Below are positions 34,120 through 46,053 of a DNA stretch of 64,000 nucleotides, piece by piece; the stretch's first letter is position 1; each line of letters starts with the position of its first letter. A program made the position numbers and the translations under genes. The DNA is from Papilionanthe hookeriana x Papilionanthe teres (Eukaryota > Streptophyta > Magnoliopsida > Asparagales > Orchidaceae), in contig CM040423.1 in the NCBI GenBank assembly GCA_022702705.1, positions 37,800,392 to 37,864,391 on the forward strand, in the 5' to 3' direction. Under the pieces are notes generated by a model, which was given only the letters and a program-made list of their open reading frames with translations, was not told the DNA's origin and made no database searches.

Positions 34120-34490
34120 TTAGGGCTTGTCCTTTACGGCACGAAGAGGCACGAAAGTTATATCAAATTGCGATAATATCATCGACCATCCGGCAAGTCT
34201 GCTGAAAGCGTTGGACGAGTCATCGAAGTATTGCAACGGATTAAACTTCGAGATCGGGTTGACCTTATGAGAAAGCATGTAATGCACGAGCTTTGAGCGG
34301 CGAAGATCGAGGCGAAACAATGCTTTTCGATTGCGGGATACCTTATTTCCGTCGGCGATAAACGACGGCTTAAGTAGTAAAGAGTATTTTCTTTACCCTC
34401 ATCATTGACACAGGCTAACGGGGCTCCGAGAGAGTCGTCTAAAGCCGCGGTATAAAGTATCGGCGATCTGCACCGAGGCCAGGGCTGCTA
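34120..34490 (-). pseudogene. RNase H domain of the giant element
   Basis: The minus strand shows ALDDSLGAPLA, then YYLSRRLSPTEIRYPAIEK in one frame. After a shift near 34330 it continues in another frame with SHKVNPISKFNPLQY and GWSMILSQFDITFVP. This is the standard gypsy RT-linked RNase H and its connection segment, which removes RNA from RNA/DNA hybrids. It is followed toward integrase by the aRNH. Confidence 0.85.
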
Positions 34491-34688
34491 AGACGGGGAG
34501 GTGTCATTAAGTATTGTTTAATGTCCTCGAAGGCCTTCGGCCTTTCTCTTCCCAAATAAATTTGGCGTCCTTTTTAACTAGTGCCGAGAAAGGTGACACC
34601 TACTGACGGGTTTGAGATAAAGCGTCGAAGATATGCCGGCTTCCTTGAAAAGATCGTAGTTGTTTTAAGGTTTTGGGAGGCGGCATTT

Positions 34689-35360
34689 CTAAGATAGCTT
34701 TAATCTTCTCGGATCGATTTCAATTCCACGATGTCGGACAACGAATCTAAGAATTTCCGGAGGTGACGCCGAAGGCGCATTTAAGGGATTCATCTTAAGG
34801 TTAAATTGTCTTAATCGTTCGAAAACAATTCTCGAATCATACAAGTGGTTGTCCTTTACTTTGCTTTTGATGACCACATCGTCCACGTAGCATTCGACTT
34901 GATTGTGGATGAGATCATCAAAAATTCTTGTCATTGCTCTTTGGTAGGTTGCTCTCGCGTTCTTGATCCGAATGGCATCATCGTGTAGCAAGTATACTTC
35001 CGATCGGCGTTCTAAATGCTGTAAGCTTTTCATCTTACGGAGCCATTTTTATTTGGTTGTATCCTGAAGATCCATCCATGAATGAGAATATTTCGTGTGT
35101 TGAAGCAATGTCGATCATTAATTACGGGATCGGTAGAGGAAATTCATCTTTTGGACATGCTTTGTTTAAATCTACGAAATCCGCACAAATTCGATCCGAC
35201 CATTCTTCTTCTCGATCGGTACCACGTTGGCTAACCAAGTCGGGTATTGTTCTTCACGGACAAATTTAGCGTCTATTAGCTTTTTAACTTCAGTTATGAC
35301 TTGTTGTTCGATTTCTAGACGCATTCTTACGGGACCTTGTCGACTGGGATCGAAGTCGGA
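34689..35360 (-). pseudogene. Reverse transcriptase domain of the giant element
   Basis: Minus-strand motifs in order: QGPVRMRLEIEQQV, YPTWLANVVPIEKKNGR, then in shifted frames DLNKACPKDEFPLP and FSFMDGSSGYNQIKMAP, then ARATYQRAMTRIFDDLI and CYVDDVVIKSK. The active-site YVDD is at 34878-34889 and is intact. KMNPLNAPSASPPEILRF follows as the connection. At least three single-base shifts lie between 35040 and 35180. It would synthesise cDNA from the element RNA. Confidence 0.9.
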
Positions 35361-36660
35361 TCCACCCTAGCTTATGAATTGCGACCTGCGGAGCTAAACA
35401 CGGCATCTCATCGTAGCTCCAAGCAAAACGAGTCTTTAAATTCCATTAATAACTTGATTATTTCTTTGGAGTCTTCTTTATTGAGTAAAGAGCTAACAAA
35501 GGTAGGTACTAGGCTCTTCGCTAGTACTTAAGTTAACCTCATTAACTCATCTATCGTAGATTTGATTTCTTCTTCGAATTCGGTGGAGCGTCTCGATTTG
35601 CAAATCTTCGAGTTCTTCCGTAGTTTCCATGCGGTTTTTATTAGATTCGCAGTGACAACGAAGCAAAATTCGGTATCGTCAGTCGATCCTACGTGCTAGA
35701 ATCCGAGACCATGTTTTGAGTTGGGTAAACGATCGGAGTTATTCCATAAATTTTCAAAACGTTGTGATTGACCTTTTGTCCACTTGTCGAGGTAAGAAAC
35801 CACGTTGAATTAAATTTTGAACACGGGGAGAGTACCACTCGAAAGGCGATTCCATTAATTCGATGAAGTAGCATCTTGAAGTGTACATTATTTTCGGTTT
35901 TGGAGGAAGAAGCACCACGGTAGAATTTGATTGGTTTTGCACCACCGCTACGTATCTCTTTGACCTCCATACCCTCGATCTTATTAGAATGGATCGGGGT
36001 CAGGGTCATAGTATGTACATAGTGGTTAATCTTCTCGTACATCGATTTATATTCTTCGTCTCTTTCATCTTCGATAGGGATTTTGAATTGCGGCTTCTTT
36101 CGACTTATTGTCGTTGCTTCTTGTTTGATTTCTCTTTCTTCTTCGAAGCTATCTTCCCGATCGACATTAATGGTTGGTTTCCTCCGTCCGATCGTCCTAA
36201 TGTCTCTACCACGACCTCGTCCCCGGCCTCGACCTCGGATGCGAGTCGTGGAGAAACCTTCACCATCTCGCCGTAAGGGAGTGGTGAGTGGCTCGTTGGA
36301 CTAGAACTTCGGGTTCTTCGTTATCCCGAACTTTCTTTGCTTCATTTGTTATGGTATCTCCGGAGAAGATCGTTTTCTTCGGCGGTGCATAATAAGTTGC
36401 ATCCTCGTGGATCCCAATTTCATGTACGGAGAATGGTTGTAAGTCACCTTTGATGCTATTGTTCTCCTCCATCGTAGTATTTGATGCAACGATGTAGAGA
36501 TGATGGTACCATCCTGTTTTCATGTATCCATGGTCGGCCCAGGTAGAGCGTTGAACGATGTTCCTGAATCGATTATGTGAAATTTCGCGGTTGTCTTTGC
36601 TAAGTCACCGGTCTTCATCGGTAGTGTTATTGATCCGAGGGCTCTTTCTCCTTTCACGGT
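35361..36660 (-). pseudogene. Protease-RT linker of the giant element
   Basis: Frame-broken minus-strand sequence. The pieces 36260-36523 (QPFSVHEIGIHEDATYY) and 35689-36042 fit the poorly conserved spacer between protease and RT in Tat-type polyproteins. No catalytic domain is seen. Plus-strand frames here (for example 35881-36276) are antisense shadows. Confidence 0.55.
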
Positions 36661-36930
36661 TGAATCCTCTTAATAACATTTTGTCCGCCTCGAGTTCGCG
36701 GGCATCAATTTCCAAGTATGCTTAGCGTTCGAAGATTCATTATATTGATTGATGCTCCTGGATCCACCAATACTACGGAGAGTGTAAATTTTCCGATTAT
36801 GACTCGAAATGTACAACGGTCGGTTGTGATCTCGTCGTTCCAAGTAATAGGTCGTCGTCCGTGAAGGTAACACCTCGTTGTTCTTTTAACGAGCAAACCT
36901 CATCTAAGGACTCTCCGGCCATTTGAGCTA
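36661..36930 (-). pseudogene. Aspartic protease domain of the giant element
   Basis: The minus strand has FRVIIGKFTLSVVLVDPGAS followed by INIMNL and TLSIL, the retropepsin active-site region. The usual D-S/T-G triad reads Asp-Pro-Gly here (codons near 36755-36771), as in some Tat/Ogre members. In the family this domain cleaves the Gag-Pol precursor. The frame shifts just after the domain. Confidence 0.7.
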
Positions 36931-37700
36931 AGCGAATTTCGGATCGAAGTAAGGCCTTGATCGAGCTTCTCTCATCTCCTTTGATAAGATGAGAGCGTCG
37001 TAGATGCTCGGTTGGTCGGTAGTTTCCTAAGATGGGCTAGCACGTTGTAGTCTACTTTGTTTTCATGTGTCTCTGCTTCTTCTCGAATGGGTATTTCTTC
37101 TGCAGGGGTTGGTTCTTCACGAACAACCACACGCTTTCCTTTGTCTTTTGGACCCATTCTCGGAGGTAGAACTTTTCCACTCCTTAAGTTGACTTACGTA
37201 ATTTCCTCCGAATCTATTGTTGAGCTTGCGGTGTCTTTTCTTGAATCGGAATGACGGGCTCTTCGGATTAGCTTCGAGTACGAAGGTTCTAACTCTATCG
37301 TGATTGGAGCTCCTCGAAACTCGCGGATAGATTCGTTGCTTGTTGAACTCTCGTAGCCTCCTTGATGGATGTCTTCTTCATCATTGTGATCGTCGAGATT
37401 GTGTATGATTTGAGAATTGTCGTTGGTATCGAAATCGATATTCGGATTATCGTTAGTTACGTAATTGTTAGAAACGATCAAAACGTAGCCAACGCCATCA
37501 CCCTTATCATTATATGATCCCACCGAAGTGAGCGGATAATCATACGAGTCGGGGGTTCGAGGGATTTCTCCCCCGAATCGGAAACGACTATCCTAGGATA
37601 AGCGGCCCCTAGTCCAGCCTTAGGAGCCTCGGTCTTCTCTTCTTCGTCGATTTTCTTCTTTTCTTCGATCGTCTCTCGTTGAGGTGGTTCTTCTATCGCG
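36931..37700 (-). pseudogene. Gag-protease spacer of the giant element
   Basis: Two minus-strand pieces are recognisable by their place in Tat polyproteins: an acidic stretch with DDHNDEEDIHQGG (37194-37523), and a piece with VDYNVLAHLRKLP (36972-37157), a segment that normally comes shortly before the protease. Frames are broken between them. Confidence 0.55.
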
Positions 37701-38300
37701 AGTGATAGTACGGCCTAACGGGTTTCAAACTACGAATTGAAGCTCGCACGAAGCGGTTCGGATGCTTGTCTAAAATCTTTTCGAAGACCTCGTCCAAGCG
37801 GTAGTCCATCCATCGTCGGTCGTATAGGGATCTATCGGAATGATGGGATCGATCGAGATAACATTGACGGAACCTCCTTTACGGGGTTCCTTCATGTACT
37901 CCTTCGGGATCGTTATATTCCTTTCCGCGGAGTTGTCATTGAGCCAACTTTTGAAGGTAATGCAATCTTCATTTTGTGTCCAAGCATCCGGTGGTAAGGG
38001 CGAAAGTTGGGATCACCCTTCTTGTTGACCTCTTCGGTCTTTTAGGCTCCGGCAGTGGAAATCCGGAGTCTTCATCGGATCTACGGAACATTTTGTACTT
38101 GCTTCATTCTTGAACGGATATTCTCCGTTCAAAAGCTCTCTTAATGTACGTTGCGGACGAGGTGGTTGTTCATATTGCGGAGATGACTGATAGTTGGGCC
38201 GGGGTTCTTGCGTAATTCTGTTGTGGTTGTTGCGGCCGTTACGGTGGTATTTGCATCGGTTGCTTGCCTTTGTCAGCTACTGCAACGATCCGGATTTCTT
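37701..38300 (-). pseudogene. C-terminal gag region of the giant element
   Basis: On the minus strand, short pieces (RELLNGEYPFKN, YHRMLGHK and a proline/glutamine-rich stretch) match the region where Tat-type gag has its Cys/His-containing CxxH..GH-like motif. The first Cys is not visible in the present frame. Several indels break the frame. Confidence 0.5.
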
Positions 38301-38960
38301 TTCAAAAGTCTTTACTGAGGCTTTTGTTTATCCGTTTTGTCGGTGAAACTTAATTGCTTCGCCTCTTCTTGCAGAGCTTCCGGCCTTGCTTAACAACTTC
38401 TCGAAAGTCTTAATAGTGAATCCCTTGAGGAGAAGTGCTTATCGGGCCGTGAATGCTTTTAAGTAAAATGCCGAGCTGCGTGTTGTTCTTGCGGTTGTGG
38501 TTCACACTTCATGCTTAAGTTCCTCCATCGAAGTATGTAATCCACCAAAGTTTCATTCGGCTTTTGTTTTTCTACCACTAAATCACCTATAGTGATGTGG
38601 TGCTTGAGCTCCGGCAAATCGCTTGATGAAGAGGTTCTCTCAGTTCGAGAACGTCTTCGCGAACCAGTTTGGTAATCGCATACCGGTCGAAAGCGATTCT
38701 CGACGATTGCTTGACGAAGCTGTCGGAAGAGTAATGCATCGCTCCCGCCGGCATTGCAACAGCTGGCACGAAAGTGTGCTACATCTTTGTCGAGGGTTCC
38801 GGTTCCATCGAAGGTCTTAAACGAGAGGTGGTACGAAGCCTTTCGGGTATTGGACGGCGTCGAATTCTTCGGGGTAAGGTCTACCGTCCGAATGGATGTC
38901 CCGCTCTTTGATTGTGCTTAAGGCTTCTCGCACTCTCTTGTTCTACGAAGTTCTTGATAT
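38301..38960 (-). pseudogene. Gag capsid domain of the giant element
   Basis: The minus strand contains PYPEEFDAVQYPKGF, then KTFDGTGTLDKDVAHFRASC and GSDALLFRQ, and further on IGDLVVEKQKPNETLVDYI. This is the retrotransposon gag family pattern (FDGTGDP...HF, LF.., E.L..Y..R). The central W-containing part is frame-shifted. Gag would form the virus-like particle. Confidence 0.75.
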
Positions 38961-40595
38961 CCTTTTCGGGAATCATACTCTGTGTTGTATCCTTTTCGAG
39001 TGATCATCCCAGTTGACGGACGTAATCTCCTTTCCTCCGTCTACGATGTGAATGACCTCGCGGGGTGTTTCCTCATGTGGTTGTACTTGACTGCGGAGAG
39101 TGGCTAGAGCTACGGCCATCTCTTCCATCCTTTTCGCCATTTGAGCGATCGTGTCGTCTTTCTCTTGAAGGCTGTCTTCTCATCGGTTCCGGCTCCTCTC
39201 TTCTGCGAGTTGCAGGGAACACCTTGCGAAGGCGATGAAGCTCGTGTTTCAACCATGTTGATTTACGCGTATTCGTCGTCCATAAATTCCGATGAATCGA
39301 TCTCGTCTCCGAACTTTTCTTCTCTTTCCTTTGCCGAGCGTCGGATATCGGTTCTCGACTTTTCCATGGCATCTTCTAACGGGGCTTTCGTGTGTCTTCG
39401 TGGTTGTCGTGCGATAGGCTGCGGGTCCCTTTCTCGCGAGTCCCCTTCATCGCGGTAGCACTTTCTTCGATTCGAGTCTCCTGGCGAGACTTTCTTTCTC
39501 GAGCTTCGTTGTTTCGATCTCAATTGCCCGGTAGTGGGACGCCATACCATCCTTCGGCGGCGAAGGTCTAGGACCGGATGGTGCGTCGGCCGAATGCTTG
39601 GAAGGTGGTATCCTCCTGTCTGTAATCACGAGACGACAACGGGCGGACTAGCCTTCATTCTTTTACTTGGCTTTTACTGCCATGATGGCGGGTTCTACTC
39701 GGGGCCCAAGACGGGATTTGGTCGGCACCCGCCCATCCTCCGTAGAATTTCGATACGGGGCGGTTTTCCTTCTTCGCTAGCTTTTCACCAAAGTTTGCGG
39801 TCGAAGCAAACGGCGTAGTTCTAGTTCTTTTCTTGCGGTATCGTTGTAATATGCGGTACTGTGGTAATTTGGCGGCAATTTTGCGAATATTTTCTTCATC
39901 TTCTGCGGCGGAGAGGGGATGAAACCTGCTTCCTCCCAAGAGTGGTATGTATTCGGGCGGTGGTGTATATTACGGCGATTCTGGAATTTCTTCTAGGAAA
40001 GCGATTTCGGCGGCCACGGCTTCTTTAGCGATCCTTCATTTCGTTTCTTCTGCGGGTCTTTGTTAGTGACGGAATTCTTGAGCTGGACCCGATCTCGAAA
40101 ACGAGAAGGTCTTACGAGGAAGATGCGTACCCTCCGCGGTAACGAGGTCCATCATAATCTTGGATTTCTTTCCCCTTAAATTTGGCAAAAGTCGGGGTAG
40201 GTGCGGAAGCAACTAGACCAGGTGGGGGTAGAAAGAACGAGTCCTCCTGTGGACGGCGGTGTTCCTCTTAGTCGGGATCCTTTGCGAGAGGAGGGAATTC
40301 TTGGGTTGACTGAGTTGAACTCGAGCGGTGGCTCTTCGGTTTCGGATACCTTGCTCATTAGTGCGAAAAGGGAGACGTCGGTGACCTTGACGTTCGTGTT
40401 TTCGAATCCTTGTCCAAATCGGATGATTCCATTATCGGGCGACTCATCCTTATAGACGGCGAGGTCCGATCCGTTGGTGAAGGAGAAAATCGGTTTCGGG
40501 GCTTCCATTTCGCGGGGTAGATTCGGTTGTCGGTCCGAGCTATGCTTCTTTTCTTTAGGACGAAAAGAAAGGAAATGAAAAGAGTCCGAACTCAT
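38961..40595 (-). pseudogene. Leader ORF / N-terminal gag region of the giant element
   Basis: A minus-strand frame begins with an ATG at 40595 and runs to about 40180 (MEAPKPIFSFTNGSDLAVY near its start). Further pieces at 39655-39939, 39447-39629, 39263-39550 and 39073-39372 are rich in charged residues (Arg/Glu/Lys coiled-coil-like). Ogre elements carry an extra ORF of unknown function upstream of gag, and this may be it, but I cannot separate it from the gag N-terminus because frames are broken. Confidence 0.45.
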
Positions 40596-40999
40596 TCATG
40601 TTCATGTATTTATAAAAAGGAATCACTTATTAAAGGGTTTGTTTATTTAGAACGGAGTGTTCGAAAGGTGTAGAGAAGGTAAAGAATGCGAATCGGAGTT
40701 GGAAGGAAAAGAGAGTCTTAAGCGAAGACTTCTCGACCCGAAGGATCACTCTTAAACTAACACCTGTTGGGGGTCCGCCCCACCTCGGAAATGAGGTAAA
40801 AGGATCTCGGAACCTCTGCTGTCTAGGGGTGTCTAAACAGTGGCTCCTAAATCCGAGAGAATGTTGGTTATACTTGTTCGAGGTAGAAATGAACACGGTA
40901 TTCCAACGGAAAGAAGGGTAGTTTGATCCATTAGGGACATGGATACACTTCTCGATTTTTGAAAGCGAAGCTATTTGATTAGAATGGAGAGAGGAACTT
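40596..40999 (-). other. 5' leader of the giant element
   Basis: About 400 bases between the primer site and the first ATG on the minus strand. No domain. The 133-codon frame at 40630-41031 crosses into the LTR and looks fortuitous. Confidence 0.5.
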
Positions 41000-41016
41000 G
41001 TCCCACGTGAGTCGCA
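41000..41016 (-). other. Primer binding site, tRNA-Arg-like, degraded
   Basis: On the minus strand TGCGACTCACGTGGGAC follows the 5' LTR end after six bases. It resembles the Ogre-type primer site TGGCGACTC..., with one G missing and nearby changes. A dropped G in a GG run fits the error pattern discussed under findings. Confidence 0.5.
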
Positions 41017-43119
41017 GAAATATGTCGGCATATTTTTTAGGTTAGAGTGTTGTATTTTGAAAGGAGTTCGCTACAAAAATTGTCGGCGAATTATAATTTA
41101 ATTTAAATAAATAATTTGAAAAGTAGTATTTGATTTTGAAAATAATTTTGAATTTGAAAATTTTAAGATATGAAATCGAGTCGATCTCACATCACGAATA
41201 GTTTATATAAACGAGCGCCGCACCACAAGCCGTGTATACTATCCGAAGAATAGACACCTTGCTTGATAATGGGGCTCGATCAAATAAACTAGAAGGTTTG
41301 TGACATCCGTTTGGTACTGCGAACCAATTTTATAAGCCGACAAATTCCACTTGCTTAATATGAAACTATTAAACGGGGTTTATATTACACAGGTTCTTAA
41401 AGTTCCCTATAAGGGCGAGCCACTATAGTTAATTACATCTTAAGTGATGGGAATCACCTAAGAAAACTCTCGATAATAATCAATAGTTCTGCTCTCGAGA
41501 ATTTGAAAGTTTAAGTTTTCGAGAGGTTGAATTTTGGAATTTCGATAGGGAATGGATCAAATTTGGAACATTTTATTTTGGGAATCGAAAGGGAGAAAAG
41601 TAGGAGAGATCACGGATTCGAAGCGGACTTCGGTAATCTCCGACTATCCTATTGTTTGGCTTGGATTTAGGAAAGTCCTAATGTTCATTTAATGTTTTAA
41701 TCTTGCCGATTTTAATTAGTTAGGGCTTATATTTATATGATAGAATCATACAAATTGCACAGAAGATATAAGGGTTTATGTCGTATCGAACGACTACCTC
41801 GGAATCCTAAGACCGGTTAGGGCTTAATTTGCGATGCAAATGCTAACGCGAGGATTGAGGATTTATGTTGCACTGAGCAAACTACCTCGAAGTCTATGGC
41901 TTTGTTATTTAATTCTAAGAAAGTTTTGCTTGATGTAGATTTCGGTTTCTGCGACGACGATGGCCGTCTTTGCCTACCATGCTCAGAGCTCCTTGTTGTT
42001 GCGAGAGGTTTTAGTTTTAGAAATTATAAATCGAGAGATGAGAGAAGTGTTTCGGTTTAGAGAAGTCTTAATTTCCAAGTATTTTTTTGTGTTTTAATTA
42101 AAACGGATCTTAAAGTTGATTAAACGGAACCGATTAAGATCCCGCGGTTCAGTCGTCCCGACCTAGTTATTTTCATCGAATTCACTTAGTCCAGGATGAA
42201 TTTGCTAAACTCAACTAAATGAGTTCCGCACTTTCATTTAGACCGTGGGAAATCCCGTTAGCGACACGTGGGTTACATCATCCGAGGTATTCCCGATCAT
42301 TCGATGAGACGTTTTAATTTAGTTGTAGTTGTAGTTTTGTGTTACGTTTGTGATTAAATTTTGAGTTGTCTTATATTTTGAAATGTTGTGGAGGTGAATT
42401 TTATCTTGTAATGTCTTTTATTTTAATTTTGGGTTTCGGTTTTGGTTTTACGTCCTAAAGGTGTCGGTTTTCATGCAATTGTGGTTTATCATGCAAGAAA
42501 AGTAAAGTACGGTGCATGTAAGTAAATTGCGATAAAGTAAATTGCGATAAAGTAAAAGCGTACTGGAGGGTCTTCCCGTCATTCCAAGCTGCACTTAAAA
42601 TACGGTTAGAATATTTAAGCGAGTTCTAGGTAAAGCTAAGGGAAAAGGTTTATGGTTTTCTACCGAGTTCCTAATCCTATAGTTAGTTGTTTCTATGACG
42701 TCTAGGTTCTTTGTGTTTTTGGTTTGAAGACGATTTTCTTCATCGAAGAACAATTAAGTTCGATTGTTCTTGTAAATATCCTATCATATTGAGGAAGTCT
42801 TAAGAAGAATCTTAAACATCTTTTCGATATTTCTAGGATTGTTTTAAGTCCAAATGAATTTAATTGTGTAAATGGATCAACCGTCCGAGGTTTTCGAGTT
42901 TTGTTTACTTGCTCGAGTGAGTAGGATGTTTGAATATCCTTATAAGTGAAGTGTCACTTCATTTGATGTTCATTTAGGAGTTATGATAACTAAAGCTCTA
43001 CAGAGGCGGAATGATATTTAATGATTTGTGATTCAAATTTAAGTTGAATTAATGATTTAAGTTTGGAATAGTGTTCAAGTTATTTTAGATTTATTTCTTC
43101 ATGTCTTAAGTGAGGTTAT

Positions 43120-43460
43120 TTAATTTAACTTAATTTATCTTAATTTAATTTATTTTAATTTAATTTATTTAATTTAATTTGATTTGATTTAATTTAATTT
43201 CTTAATTTAATTTAATTTAATTTTAATTTAATTTAATTTTTAATTTAATTTAATTTAATTTAATTTAATTTAATTTAATTTAATTTAATTTAATTTAATT
43301 TAATTTTATTTATTTTAATTTAATTTTATTTATTTATTTAATTTAATGTATTTAATTCATTTAATTTAATTTAATTTGTTTATTTGATTTAACTTAATTT
43401 TAATTTAATTTAATGCAACTTTTTAATCTTAATTTAATTTAATTTAATTGAGATTTTTTG
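43120..43460. repeat. (TTTAA)n array inside the 5' LTR
   Basis: Counterpart of 25250-25590 with the same length and the same interruptions (TTTGATTTGATTT, TTTTTAATTTAA, AATGTATTTAATTC). Confidence 0.9.
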
Positions 43461-46045
43461 AAAGAGTTTAATGATTTAATTTAATTTAGTGATTAAATCT
43501 TTTAATATTTTAAATTTGAGTTATCACTTTAATTAAGAGTTGAGTATTAATGAGATGATTAATTTAGGGATTTTTAAATTAAAGAATAAGTCTCTTCCTA
43601 ATAATATCCCTATTTTAATAATTCCAAATTTATTATTCTTCCAAATTCAATTAATTATTTAATTAAAGTTTAATTATTTTAAATTACTTAATGGGTTTCT
43701 ACCCTTTAATTATTTAAATTTCAATCATCCAAATCAGATTAGGATCAAATATTTTACTTGTTAATTTTTATGAGACCTAAAATTTTAATTAAGGGTTAAA
43801 ATTTTAATTACCATTTTGCCCTTTAAGCCTAATAATTTCATAACTCACTAAGTTGAACTCAAATGAACTTGAAATTTTTATGAGACTTCACTCATATGTC
43901 AATAAAGACATGAGAGGAGAAAATGTGATTTTTCTGCATTTAATTTATTTATATAATTATTTTTAGTAGAAAATAGAAATTTTCAAGGAAAATTCAATGA
44001 CATGACCAAGGGAAAGTTTCTGTCCTTAAGAAAATTAGGGGACATTCCTAATGACCAGAGGACCACTTGGACCAAATTTTGTAATTTTTTGAATTATATT
44101 TTATTTATTAGAATTATTTTAAGTTCTGGAGTATTAATTAATTTAAAAATAAAATAAATGTTGAAAAATAAATTTTATAATTTTTAAAATTCTCTCTGAT
44201 ATCAAGGATTCCAAAGAACCAAACTTCACAATTTTCTGATTTTTTCTTGATTTATTATAATTATTTTGGTGAAAATGCTAGAAAATACATTTTTTTTTAA
44301 TTTTAAAATTACCCTAGAGCTTTTAAAAATTAATATCTCACTAAATAGACCTAGGAAAAATATGGGACTTGTTCCTAAGTGATTAAAATTCAAAATATGA
44401 CATTTTGGTGAATTTTATTATTTTTGTGATTTTTATTATTTTTTAATTATTAAAAATATTAAAATAATATTAAAAATCAACTTTTTTAGAAAATTGAAAT
44501 TTTAATTTTCCTGAACTCCCCTGATATCAGAGAGACTCCAAAACCAATTTGGTGAATTTTTGAAAGATATTTTGAAAGTTATGAATTTTTAAAGTTTAAA
44601 ATGGCTAAGTGGCTTAATCAACCCAATTAGTGGGGCTAACCAAGTCCAATTGACCTCAAATTTTTATGGTGGGTTCCTCTGATCCTAAAGGTCAGTGGAG
44701 AATTGATTTCAAGTCAATTTGATCTATGGTTAACTCTAATTAATTAGAAACCTATTTTAGGTGTTTAAGCCGATTAGGGTTAATCTCGGTGAATTAACTC
44801 AAATCCTATTTTTCCTAGGGTCCTCTAGTCATATGGAACATCACCAAATTTTCCTAGAATTTATTTTACAACATGCTAATTTTTGAAATTAAAATACTTA
44901 AAACGAACAACATGCATTTGAAAAATCACTAACTTTTCACAGAGATGGCCTCGACCTTGGAAAATTCGGGGAATGTTCCCAAGTTCGGAGGCTTCAAAGC
45001 CCTATGGTCTCATGCCATGGTGAATTGTATACATGCATGAAGAATTAAAACAATGCAGGGAGTAAATAATTAATTAAAAATAAAATACTTGATGAAATTA
45101 AATGATTTCTCTTCCACATTATTCTCCTCTCGTTCACCTGAGCAAGAGGGTATTTTTATTTTATTTTTATGATTTTCCTACACAAAGATATGAATTTTCA
45201 AAGTTACGGGAATTAAATAAATAGAAAATACCCTATTTTTCTATTTATCCACGCGCGCGCGCGTCAACCTCGGCGGCTCCGAAATGCCGCGTGGCGCGCT
45301 CCCATTCGACGCCGCCATCCGAGTCGGCAGCCCGGGCCCCGCGGTTCTCGTACCGTCTCTCGGTCCGACGCCCTCCGAGCCGTCCGTCCGCGCGTGTATT
45401 AAATGGACGGCATCCGTTCATCGTCCCCAAGTGTCCTCGCCCGAGAGCCGTCCACACTAAATCCTTAAGATCTCACTCGATACTCAACGGATTTTTATGT
45501 TCTTATGCTCTATGGATTCGTCTTGAAGAGACGAACACATCCATACGGTAAACATGCATTGCAATTAAGGCATTTGAAATGGAGAATCTCCGAAGCTCGG
45601 GATGAAGAATTAATTCATACCTTAGCTGCGAGAGGTGAAGCCTCGATCGAGAGATGCTTGGCACGTTCGTTGGAGGCTGCAGGAGGCTAGGGATGAAGTC
45701 TCCCGGTGCAGTGAATTGTCTAGGTTGAACTTCGACCACGAGTCGATCACAAAGCTTGGAGTCCGGAGCAATCGGGTGGCCTGGAGATGGGGCTTTTGCT
45801 GGTGGACACCTTCCTCGGTGCGGTGAAGGTGTAGGACCAATCGATTTGGGGATTGGTCCACTGTGTGGGAGTGTCCCGGTTTTGGGCTTGGATTTCGACT
45901 ACGAAATTGAGCTCGCGAGAGGAAATGGCAGGGGGATCTCACTTGGGGATCGAAGTGCTCTGTGTATGAGGAGGGGTCCGGAACAATTTTGGCGAGTTTT
46001 GGCGAGGTTTGTGCAACTCTTTTTCATGGCCGCGAGGGGGTGGTG

Positions 46046-46053
46046 TTTAAATA
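46046..46053 (-). promoter_or_regulatory. Candidate TATA box in the 5' LTR
   Basis: TATTTAAA on the minus strand, the position that would drive transcription of the element if this box is the functional promoter. Confidence 0.35.

Noticed and set aside
35881..36276. 131-codon plus-strand frame and many other plus-strand frames in 32.4-40.6 kb
   Set aside because: Antisense shadows of the frame-broken gag-pol region on the minus strand.
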